Of a stretch of 5,361 nt of DNA, positions 1-5,294 are shown one piece after another. Position 1 is the first letter of the stretch, and each line of letters opens with the position of its first letter. A model generated the notes under the pieces. That model had not been told where the DNA came from and did not search any database. It saw only the letters and a program-made list of their open reading frames with translations. This DNA comes from an uncultured Verrucomicrobiota bacterium (GTDB taxonomy: Bacteria; Verrucomicrobiota; Verrucomicrobiia; Limisphaerales; JADLHS01): assembly GCA_937894935.1 (NCBI GenBank), contig CALAYC010000080.1, forward strand, positions 1-5,361, in the 5' to 3' direction. The translations under genes and the position numbers were made by a program.

Positions 1-1252
1 ATCTGGCCAACCGCTCGCCGAAAATTCTCCCACGATCCTGCGCCGACCCTTGCAGCGCCTTGAACCCAGACTGTTCCACTTTCGCTATTGAGAGCAGCGC
101 ATCATAAATCGTCTTGAAAGGGATGCTGTCTTTCGCAGGCCGTCCAGGATAAAAATTCAGCTTATCGAGCAACGGTTCGTTTTGATTCATACGCTCAAGC
201 GATCGATAAACCGCCTCTTCCAAGTCAATCCGGACCTGGTCTTTATCGGAGAGCCCCGCTGCAATCTTGGCGGCAAAGCCCGGGATACCAAACAACGAAA
301 CAAGCTGGCTCTTGTCTACGCTGACTTGTTTGCCATTGATGGTTGCAAACATTATTGCCTGGTCCAAGTCGTCGCATTTCACAAACGTGCATAAAAGCTT
401 CGGATCTTTGCCTGAAGCAAGCGCGCCAAAAAACCTGTGCTGGCCATCAATGATTTTGATCGCTTCGGGATTTCCTGGAATCACAACTGTCATCAATCCG
501 GTTCTATCACTCGATTTTGGCAGATTCGTATTTGATGGTAGCGCCATCACGATGGCGTTCGGAAATACTTTGCCGTTGCTCACAAATCTTCCAATTTCCG
601 TGATGCGTTGCGGCTTAAGGAATCGTTGATACGCGGCTTCACCAAAGCCCTGACCTCGCTGGTAAACAAATGCTGCGTGTGCAACTTGTAATGGTGAAAC
701 AAAGCCGACGAACCATGGTTCTCCGTTGCCAGGCCATGCCTGAACTTGAAGTTTGATTGGCGGGTACGTCGCTTTTCTGATTCCGCAGCGGTACAGCACG
801 AGTTCTTCCACCTGCGATTTCGCCCCTTTAGTGATCGCCCTCAAGTAATCAACCACGCCGTGATGCCAGAGGGCGACGCCGGTATCATCCGCAGTCGCTT
901 GAATCTTGCCGTCCAGGCTCCGGAGCGAGGTGGCCGCAACTCCAAACACTTTGTGCGATTTTGATTTGAGTTCCTTCTTCAACTTGTTCAATCGGTCTGT
1001 GCACCGGCCATGAACTTCGTGGAGCCATTGCTTGATTGTAGCATTCCGTCGGTCGCGACACTCGATGAGTATCCAGCGATAGCGGTCAACCCGAACAACA
1101 ACGTCCACCTGCATCACCGGATTCAATCTCTCCAAACAAAAACTGCGTTCAGGCAAGCTGCTTATTTTTTCCGGTGCAGGAATCTTCGTGTAGCCGACAT
1201 TCTCGAAAATCTGTCCGACTTTTGTTTCCCATTCCTTCCAATGCGTTGCCAT
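1..1252 (-). CDS. DGQHR-domain protein with N-terminal PD-(D/E)XK-like domain (C-terminus cut by window edge)
   Basis: The frame is open for 417 residues from ATG at 1252 to the left edge, so the C-terminus is missing. The family signature IDGQHRFFGAL lies at residues 268-278. It is followed by FATINGKQVSVDKSQL (302-316), the second conserved block of DGQHR proteins, a group that includes DndB of DNA phosphorothioation and DpdB of 7-deazaguanine modification. Residues about 1-140 look like a separate Mrr-like fold: VDVVV (D50) and then ILIECR (E64-C65-R66), followed by helices and a beta-rich end. The usual ExK lysine is an arginine, so nuclease activity is uncertain. AGGAG at 1263-1267 lies 10 nt before the start, and the HEPN gene ends 4 nt upstream. 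By family analogy it may regulate the operon or act with the modification enzyme. The domain call is firm; the role is inferred. Confidence 0.9.
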   Translation of the reverse strand, partial: MATHWKEWETKVGQIFENVGYTKIPAPEKISSLPERSFCLERLNPVMQVDVVVRVDRYRWILIECRDRRNATIKQWLHEVHGRCTDRLNKLKKELKSKSHKVFGVAATSLRSLDGKIQATADDTGVALWHHGVVDYLRAITKGAKSQVEELVLYRCGIRKATYPPIKLQVQAWPGNGEPWFVGFVSPLQVAHAAFVYQRGQGFGEAAYQRFLKPQRITEIGRFVSNGKVFPNAIVMALPSNTNLPKSSDRTGLMTVVIPGNPEAIKIIDGQHRFFGALASGKDPKLLCTFVKCDDLDQAIMFATINGKQVSVDKSQLVSLFGIPGFAAKIAAGLSDKDQVRIDLEEAVYRSLERMNQNEPLLDKLNFYPGRPAKDSIPFKTIYDALLSIAKVEQSGFKALQGSAQDRGRIFGERLAR

Positions 1253-1256
1253 AGTT

Positions 1257-1949
1257 TTAGTTCTCCTGTGAGTTTTTTGAGCGCATCTGTTCAACCCGAG
1301 CATGCATTTCATCTCGGTATAGGGGACTAACAGATGACCAATCGACGGCCCAATCCTTAAAGTGCGTCGCGCTTCCGGGTGAAACTAGGAACAGAATCTC
1401 TCGTTGGACAAGCGCATTCACAAAATACAGGTATGGTTCATAATCTTCGTCGTAATCCATCGCGAAAAGTCCCCAGCACTGGTTTACAAAAGGGTCAATC
1501 ACTTCAAAAATGAAGTTCAGCGTTTCTCCTGCTGAATCTGCGGCATCCATCTTGCCGAAATGCTGTAGGCTGTTTCGGAGCTTCCCAAAGTGTTCGAATC
1601 TGTCTTTGTTTGGAATCACCAATCCAGTCGTTGCCCAAAGGCGAGACGGTAGGTCGGACCATTGAACAGTTCTGCCTCTCAACATTAGATCGCGCAACTC
1701 TAGTTCATTCCCCGGCACTTCTGGGCCTTTCGGCAATTGGTCGAATATCAAAAGTGGATGCTCTTGAGCTATTCGTGATTTGATCAACAATTCAGCTGCG
1801 TGTGCTGCTTGAGTAATCGATAGCTCTGGCCATGAACCGCTTTCAACGCCCGGCGCGTGTCCGAATGCGGCATGATGATTTGCATGAGCTAAAGCGCCCA
1901 AGCCCAAACGCTGAATTCCTTCCCAGATTCCGTTAAGAGCCGGATTCAT
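1257..1949 (-). CDS. HEPN-domain protein, candidate RNase effector
   Basis: The protein has 230 residues, beginning MNPALNG. The start at 1949 is chosen because its ATG overlaps the upstream gene's TGA as ATGA (1946-1949). An in-frame ATG at 1982 would add 11 residues but overlap the nuclease gene by 37 bp. Two features look like a HEPN fold. One is the helix AHAAELLIKSR (about 49-59), followed by PLLIFDQLPK, a pattern typical of HEPN proteins. The other is KLRNSLQHF, which contains the R-x4-H motif (R125 to H130) that forms the catalytic site of many HEPN RNases in toxin-antitoxin, Abi and CRISPR systems. No nucleotidyltransferase (MNT) antitoxin partner is next to it. The position inside a methyltransferase/nuclease operon suggests an RNA-cutting abortive-infection role. 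That role is inferred; the fold is recognised from motifs only. Confidence 0.85.
   Translation of the reverse strand: MNPALNGIWEGIQRLGLGALAHANHHAAFGHAPGVESGSWPELSITQAAHAAELLIKSRIAQEHPLLIFDQLPKGPEVPGNELELRDLMLRGRTVQWSDLPSRLWATTGLVIPNKDRFEHFGKLRNSLQHFGKMDAADSAGETLNFIFEVIDPFVNQCWGLFAMDYDEDYEPYLYFVNALVQREILFLVSPGSATHFKDWAVDWSSVSPLYRDEMHARVEQMRSKNSQEN
1263..1267 (-). promoter_or_regulatory. Ribosome-binding site of the DGQHR gene
   Basis: AGGAG (minus strand) lies 10 nt before the ATG at 1252, inside the last codons of the HEPN gene. It supports this start and coupled translation of the two genes. Confidence 0.6.
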
Positions 1950-2344
1950 TCTAATGGCAATCCAAAAAACAAGCAGAGCCACGGCTTCAACTCGGAAAAC
2001 TCAACGGCCTTGCCTGTGGAAATCAGAAACATCTTCATATTCTGGGTGAAGCCGTCTCCTGCAAAAACAACAAGCCCCGGGATTGGCCATGCACCGATAT
2101 CTTTGATTGTGGCTGGAACTTTTTCCTCTGTGGTTCCTTTGTCACGTTGGTACTTGCATTCAATTCCTAAAGTCTTCCGCGTCTGCGGGTGCGTGATGAC
2201 GACGTCAATTCTGCGGACGGCGCCCCAAATTCGTCGTGCTACACGGACTTGCTCTTTAGCTTCAAGTCCGAGATCTCGTGCAAGTTGTGCAACCGCTTTG
2301 ACTAGATGATCACCATTTGAAACCGCATGTTGTCGGCCGGGCAT
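1946..2344 (-). CDS. Small PD-(D/E)XK superfamily nuclease
   Basis: This 132-residue protein has the hallmarks of a restriction-endonuclease-like fold. RRIDVVI supplies the metal-binding aspartate (D47), and LGIECKYQ supplies the E-x-K motif (E62-C63-K64) after a strand-turn-strand. GLVVFAGDGFT (90-100) looks like the later core strand. The N-terminal helix (about 10-25) precedes a short strand. The protein is little more than the catalytic core and has no obvious DNA-recognition domain, so it may need a partner such as the adjacent 277-aa wHTH protein. A perfect AGGAGG stands 5 nt before the ATG, and the gene ends in an ATGA overlap with the HEPN gene. It is the best candidate for the DNA-cutting subunit of the system. 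All active-site residues look intact; its target is unknown. Confidence 0.88.
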   Translation of the reverse strand: MPGRQHAVSNGDHLVKAVAQLARDLGLEAKEQVRVARRIWGAVRRIDVVITHPQTRKTLGIECKYQRDKGTTEEKVPATIKDIGAWPIPGLVVFAGDGFTQNMKMFLISTGKAVEFSELKPWLCLFFGLPLE

Positions 2345-2349
2345 GTTTT

Positions 2350-2355
2350 CCTCCT
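2350..2355 (-). promoter_or_regulatory. Strong ribosome-binding site of the PD-(D/E)XK nuclease gene
   Basis: A perfect AGGAGG (minus strand) lies 5 nt before the ATG at 2344. It overlaps the TAG stop (2354-2356) of the upstream gene. It fixes the start and is the strongest such site in the operon, which may mean the nuclease is reinitiated efficiently. Confidence 0.8.
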
Positions 2356-3187
2356 AGTCTTCTGCGCTGAATATGTGGAGTTGGTTGATCATCCCTGTTT
2401 CCAAGAGCCAAATTTCATCCTCGCCACTGACAACTTCCAAAATGCTGCCGACGAACAACTGGTGAAAAAACCACCTTATGCGGGACGCTTCAAGTTGCAC
2501 GGCTTCCTGCCCTTTTGATCCAGCGAAAAGCCCCTGTTCAGGCGCACAGGGAAAAATAAATCGAACGACAGCCGTCGTTTCATCAATGAGATACTTTTGC
2601 GTATTGCTAATGCTCGCTTCCGCTGCTTCTTGACGAGTTCTCAGGTCGCCAGCACGAAAACGACCAGCGACATGGCTAATTGAATAGCCGATAAATTTTT
2701 TGGCGAGCCATTCACAAACCCGATCAAGAAACGCTTCTTCTTGTTCGTTCTGTTTTAGCGGGATCTGCTTTTGCAGTTCTGACTGCGACAGGGTTTTTAG
2801 GCGAAAACGAAGTGAATCTTTGTAAAACAAACCATCAAGCGCGTCACGTAAGAACTCCTCGTTGCGAAGCGGCATGAAGAACTCAAACATCACAACATTC
2901 TCATGCAGGTTAGGTTTATATGCGCGTGTGAGTTTTCGCTTCTGGGTGACTACGTTGTCACGAAACTTTGGCCACGTGCCGAAACGTCTGAACGCAAAGC
3001 TGACACGGAATTTATCACCGACTGGAATCAAGAGATCTTTGAACTGCTTCGACAGGTACGTGCGAAATGAAACATCTGACCATCCTGTTGCCGCACCAAA
3101 TTGGGCGACAGAAAAAAGCTCCTGGGTATTGCACTTCTCTAGTAAGAAGTTAAACGCTCGCTTTTGCTGTTCTCTGTTTTCACTCAT
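2354..3187 (-). CDS. Unknown protein with probable N-terminal winged helix
   Basis: I do not recognise a named family for this 277-residue protein. Residues about 10-66 look like a winged helix: a first helix (AFNFLLEKC), a helix-turn-helix around FSVAQFGAATGWSDVSFRTYL, and a basic wing ending in KFRVSFAFRRF. The middle part has a conserved-looking block ENVVMFEFFMPLRNEEFL (96-113) followed by ALDGLFYKD (116-124). The C-terminal half alternates strands and helices (VVRFIFP, RIRWFFHQLF, EIWLLETG). There is no signal peptide or membrane segment and no nuclease motif I can defend. Its start overlaps the stop of the 108-aa gene as ATGA (3184-3187). A DNA-binding or specificity subunit for the neighbouring small nuclease is a reasonable guess, but only a guess. 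The ORF and its start are well supported by the overlap pattern. Confidence 0.82.
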   Translation of the reverse strand: MSENREQQKRAFNFLLEKCNTQELFSVAQFGAATGWSDVSFRTYLSKQFKDLLIPVGDKFRVSFAFRRFGTWPKFRDNVVTQKRKLTRAYKPNLHENVVMFEFFMPLRNEEFLRDALDGLFYKDSLRFRLKTLSQSELQKQIPLKQNEQEEAFLDRVCEWLAKKFIGYSISHVAGRFRAGDLRTRQEAAEASISNTQKYLIDETTAVVRFIFPCAPEQGLFAGSKGQEAVQLEASRIRWFFHQLFVGSILEVVSGEDEIWLLETGMINQLHIFSAED

Positions 3188-3510
3188 GCTGTCGTCTGCT
3201 TTTTATTGGGAGAATGACCAGAGAATTTCTCCCAGCGCTTTTGCCGAATAACTGGTGGCATTTTCTCGTTTGGACGGCGGCATATAGAGCCGTCTACATT
3301 TGCCCAACCTTTCCGTTCTCGCGCCGCACGCAAAACCGGAAATTTGATGCCTTCTACGATACGCGGGCTGCCGTCCTCATGCCCGGCCAGCACGTCAGCC
3401 CAATTCCGGCGCGTTCCAGTTCCCTTTTTCTCCCAGCCCTCTTCGACTCGGCGAATCTTGCTCAGTACGTCGCGATAGTCATTTTCTTCCAGCCACTCCT
3501 TAATGTTCAT
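3184..3510 (-). CDS. Small basic protein of unknown function in the methyltransferase operon
   Basis: The ATG at 3510 gives 108 residues. A GTG at 3516 is also in frame, but GAGG at 3517-3520 is correctly spaced (6 nt) only for the ATG. The gene overlaps the methyltransferase 3' end by 11 bp and ends in ATGA with the 277-aa gene. The product is soluble and rich in Lys, Arg and Trp. It has an N-terminal helical part (MNIKEWLEENDYRDVLSKI), then TGTRRNWADVLAG (about 31-43), a Gly/Pro stretch reading GIKFPVLRAARERKGW (54-69), and a basic tail. The TRRNW...LAG and FPVLRAA blocks look like conserved family motifs, but I cannot name the family. No zinc ligands or catalytic triad are visible. Its place right behind the methyltransferase suggests a nucleic-acid-binding accessory or controller, which is unproven. 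Confidence 0.75.
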   Translation of the reverse strand: MNIKEWLEENDYRDVLSKIRRVEEGWEKKGTGTRRNWADVLAGHEDGSPRIVEGIKFPVLRAARERKGWANVDGSICRRPNEKMPPVIRQKRWEKFSGHSPNKKQTTA

Positions 3511-4357
3511 TGCCACCCTCGTTGGTTATTACCACCTCATTGACCTCGCCGCGCTTTGAGCCGTCGCAGTTGATTCGCCGCTTTGCTTGAACGGTGTGGA
3601 TTTGAAAGTTGCTATACAGCTTGCGGATGAACCGGGTGTCGGAATTGGAAAGCGCCACCCGTACGCCGCGCCGCGCCGCTTCGGCAAACACAGCGTGGAG
3701 TTCGCGTTGTTCGTCTTCGGCAAATTCTTCCTTGGCGTAGGAGGTGAAATTGGCGGTGGTTGAAACGGGATAATACGGCGGGTCCACGTAGATGAAATCG
3801 CCGCGCCCGGTCTCATCAAAGGTGCGGCGGAAGTCCTGCACGGCCAGGTCCGCGTCTTGCAGGGCGCGATGGGCGGCCCAGAGGTTTTCTTCGTCGTAGA
3901 GCCGGGGGTTTTTATACGAGCCGACGGGAACGTTGAATTCGCCGCGGGCGTTGACGCGCCAGAGGCCGTTGAAGCAGGTTTTGTTGAGAAAAATCATCCG
4001 CGCGGCGCGTTCGACAATTTTCTGGTCGTCGCCGGTCAGGTGGTGTTGCGCGCGGACGTAGTAGAAGTAGTCGTCGCCTTTGGCTTTGAATTCGGCGGCA
4101 TGTTCGTCGAGCCGGTGCATGAGTTCCTGCGGGCAGTCGCGGACGGCGCGGTAGGTGTTGATGAGTTCGGGGTTGATGTCGCGCAGGTAAGCACGCATCC
4201 GGGGGAAGCGGTGCTTAAGGTGAAAGAAAACGGCGCCACCACCCACGAAGGGCTCAAAGTAACGATTGATTTTCTTCGGGAAAAATTTGTCGAGTTGCGA
4301 CAGGAGCTGGCCCTTGCCGCCAACCCATTTGAGAAACGGTTGTGCGGCGATTGGCAC
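3500..4357 (-). CDS. dam: Dam-family DNA N6-adenine methyltransferase (probable GATC specificity)
   Basis: It transfers a methyl group from S-adenosylmethionine to adenine N6 in DNA (D12 class). Counting from GTG 4357 (285 aa), the motifs in order are FLKWVGGK (motif X, 8-15), FEPFVGGGAVFF (SAM-binding motif I, 34-45), NKTCFNGLWRVN, RGEFNVPVG, DPPYYP (catalytic motif IV, 192-197), TANFTSY and ALSNSDT. Compared from memory with E. coli Dam, the block NGLxRxNxRGEFNVPxGxYKxP aligns without gaps. It keeps Dam's L122, R124, P134, Y138 and K139, which argues for GATC. GTG 4357 gives the usual Dam length. An in-frame GTG at 4531 would add a basic 58-residue extension partly encoded by a repeat; neither start has a good ribosome-binding site. 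The gene is more GC-rich than those downstream and starts the operon. It probably protects host DNA. The family is certain; the start and the site are less so. Confidence 0.95.
   Translation of the reverse strand: MPIAAQPFLKWVGGKGQLLSQLDKFFPKKINRYFEPFVGGGAVFFHLKHRFPRMRAYLRDINPELINTYRAVRDCPQELMHRLDEHAAEFKAKGDDYFYYVRAQHHLTGDDQKIVERAARMIFLNKTCFNGLWRVNARGEFNVPVGSYKNPRLYDEENLWAAHRALQDADLAVQDFRRTFDETGRGDFIYVDPPYYPVSTTANFTSYAKEEFAEDEQRELHAVFAEAARRGVRVALSNSDTRFIRKLYSNFQIHTVQAKRRINCDGSKRGEVNEVVITNEGGNEH
3517..3520 (-). promoter_or_regulatory. Ribosome-binding site deciding the start of the 108-aa gene
   Basis: GAGG (minus strand) stands 6 nt before the ATG at 3510 but directly touches the alternative GTG at 3516. 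This makes the ATG the likely start. Confidence 0.55.
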
Positions 4358-4411
4358 TACGGCATCTACATTTCCCAAAAGGAGTTGCGCATCGTGGAGG
4401 ACAGAGTGGTT

Positions 4412-4439
4412 GGTGGGGCGAGCGTCCTCGCGAGCCGCC
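4412..4439. repeat. GC-rich interspersed repeat unit
   Basis: The unit begins GGTGGGGCGAG and ends CGCGAGCCGCC. It includes GCGAG-CGTC-CTCGC, which can form a short stem. It resembles a repeat I associate with Verrucomicrobiota genomes, whose shadow translations often contain GERPREP, as here on the plus strand. The lineage link is from memory and unchecked. It lies within the optional 5' extension of the methyltransferase frame, encoding QAAREDARPT there. Confidence 0.55.
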
Positions 4440-4536
4440 TGTTTGCATCGGCGGCCACAGGTCAGGTCACCGCGCTTGGGTGGATTGCGGCGGTAAAGTG
4501 AGCGTTCGACGCGCTTCGGTTTCTTCGGCACGCCGG

Positions 4537-4566
4537 GATCAATTGATCAGAAGGGCGGATCGGATC
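4537..4566. promoter_or_regulatory. Cluster of four GATC sites upstream of the methyltransferase
   Basis: GATC occurs at 4537, 4545, 4558 and 4563. The first two form the perfect 12-bp palindrome GATCAATTGATC. Chance density is about one per 256 bp. As the likely target of the adjacent methyltransferase, and lying upstream of it, the cluster could be a methylation-sensitive operator or promoter element. This role is inferred. Confidence 0.45.
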
Positions 4567-4630
4567 AAGGACTGAATTCGCGGTGGAGATATACCGCGTA
4601 ATGACAGCAAGAAAGATAACTTCCAAATCT

Positions 4631-4652
4631 GGGACAAGGCGGAACCTGTCCC
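4631..4652. repeat. GGGACA...TGTCCC hairpin repeat
   Basis: GGGACAAGG (4631-4639) pairs with CCTGTCCC (4645-4652) around CGGAA: eight pairs with one bulged A. It has no T-run on the minus strand, so it is not a clear terminator for the deaminase transcript. It looks like an interspersed REP-like palindrome and sits inside the possible MITE. Confidence 0.5.
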
Positions 4653-4791
4653 TACCGGGAAATCTTTTTGAAGCGCGGCTCCGTGAGCTGCTGGTTTTTT
4701 GGTCAGACGTGTTGAAGCCGGCTCGTCGGCAGCCTCACCCCACCGGTTGCGGGTCGGAAATCGCGCGCCGAAAACTACATCCGTAGCGAGA

Positions 4792-4807
4792 AGAATCGGC
4801 GGATTCT
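4792..4807 (-). terminator. Weak hairpin after the deaminase gene, possible terminator
   Basis: AGAATC (4792-4797) and GATTCT (4802-4807) form a 6-bp stem with a 4-nt loop, 11 nt beyond the deaminase stop. Only a broken pyrimidine run (TTCTTCTC) overlaps its minus-strand 3' side, so termination would be weak at best. Confidence 0.2.
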
Positions 4808-4818
4808 GTTCAGCCGCG

Positions 4819-5256
4819 TCAAACCCCGATGTCTTCGTTCCACAGTTCGGGGTGCGCGGCGATGAAGTCTTTCATCATCTGAATGCACGTCGGATCGTTC
4901 AGGATTTCCACCTGCACGCCTTGCGATTTCACATACGCTTCCGGTCCTTGGAACGTGACGTTTTCGCCGATGACGATGCGCGGAATTTTGTAGAGCAACG
5001 CCGCGCCGCTGCACATCGGGCAGGGCGACAGCGTCGAGTACAGCGTGCATCGCGCATACACGGACGCCTTCAGTCGCCCGGCGTTTTCGAGGCAATTCAT
5101 CTCCGCGTGATGAATCACGCTTCCTTGTTGCACGCGTTGATTGTGGCCGCGTCCGATAATTTTTCCGTCCAACACCAGCACCGAGCCAATGGGGATGCCG
5201 CCTGCGGCGAGACCTTTTTGGGCTTCGTCAATCGCGGCCTGAAGGAAGGGGTCCAT
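4819..5256 (-). CDS. Cytosine deaminase, yeast FCY1 type
   Basis: This zinc enzyme of 145 residues is predicted to turn cytosine into uracil and ammonia in pyrimidine salvage in the cytoplasm. HAE (50-52) and PCPMC (78-82) give zinc ligands H50, C79 and C82 and the proton shuttle E52. Compared from memory with Saccharomyces FCY1, the substrate residues are also kept: N39 in RGHN (FCY1 N51), F102 in GENVTF (F114), W139 and D142 in WNEDIG (W152, D155). These, and the C-terminal WxEDIG ending, separate it from TadA and guanine deaminase relatives. It is unrelated to the bacterial CodA amidohydrolase. ATG 5256 gives a full-length protein slightly shorter than FCY1 (158 aa). No clear ribosome-binding site is seen. 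galE ends 38 nt upstream, so the two may be co-transcribed. Isoguanine or another base cannot be fully excluded as substrate. Confidence 0.92.
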   Translation of the reverse strand: MDPFLQAAIDEAQKGLAAGGIPIGSVLVLDGKIIGRGHNQRVQQGSVIHHAEMNCLENAGRLKASVYARCTLYSTLSPCPMCSGAALLYKIPRIVIGENVTFQGPEAYVKSQGVQVEILNDPTCIQMMKDFIAAHPELWNEDIGV

Positions 5257-5294
5257 GTTAGGAATCGAGGTTCAGGGTTAATTGCAATTCCATT

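Larger units (their letters stand above)
4412..4744. mobile_element. Possible MITE-like element with imperfect terminal inverted repeats
   Basis: The left end (4412-4439) and right end (4717-4744) are inverted relatives: 20 of 28 positions match without gaps, and the outermost 7 bp (GGTGGGG / CCCCACC) match perfectly. GGTT stands directly outside both ends (4408-4411 and 4745-4748), as a 4-bp target-site duplication would. The element is 333 bp long and has no transposase, so it would be a non-autonomous insertion. GC-rich sequence and the short duplication leave a real risk of coincidence. Confidence 0.35.
4358..4818. other. Repeat-rich spacer between methyltransferase and deaminase genes
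   Basis: If the methyltransferase starts at 4357, this stretch of about 460 bp holds no gene I can support. Open frames here (plus 4583-4786, plus 4342-4575) have no recognisable domains and run through repeats. It contains the GC-rich repeat unit, a GATC cluster and the GGGACA hairpin. The operon promoter should be here, but I see no convincing -35/-10 pair on the minus strand. Confidence 0.6.

Noticed and set aside
1..1252. Naming the DGQHR protein dndB or dpdB
   Set aside because: No other dnd (dndC/D/E, iscS) or dpd genes are in the window, and the N-terminal nuclease-like domain is not what I expect of DndB.
1010..1330. 106-residue and other plus-strand frames between 182 and 1330
   Set aside because: They are antisense to the DGQHR and HEPN genes and show no protein-like motifs.
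1950..1982. Longer start (ATG 1982) for the HEPN protein
   Set aside because: It would overlap the nuclease gene by 37 bp; the ATGA overlap at 1946-1949 matches the pattern elsewhere in the operon.
3857..4501. 214-residue plus-strand open frame
   Set aside because: It is antisense to the methyltransferase, whose motifs are unmistakable; the translation is Val/Gly/Phe-rich, as expected from a GC-rich shadow.
4567..4620. TATATC near 4588-4594 as a minus-strand -10 box for the operon
   Set aside because: No acceptable -35 hexamer lies 16-18 bp upstream, so I do not call a promoter.
4631..4652. GGGACA hairpin as a rho-independent terminator
   Set aside because: On the minus strand no T-run follows the stem; the short T-run at about 4664-4668 would only serve plus-strand transcripts, and no plus-strand gene is present.
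4583..4786. 67-residue plus-strand frame in the spacer
   Set aside because: It runs through the GGGACA hairpin repeat, has no ribosome-binding site and no recognisable domain.
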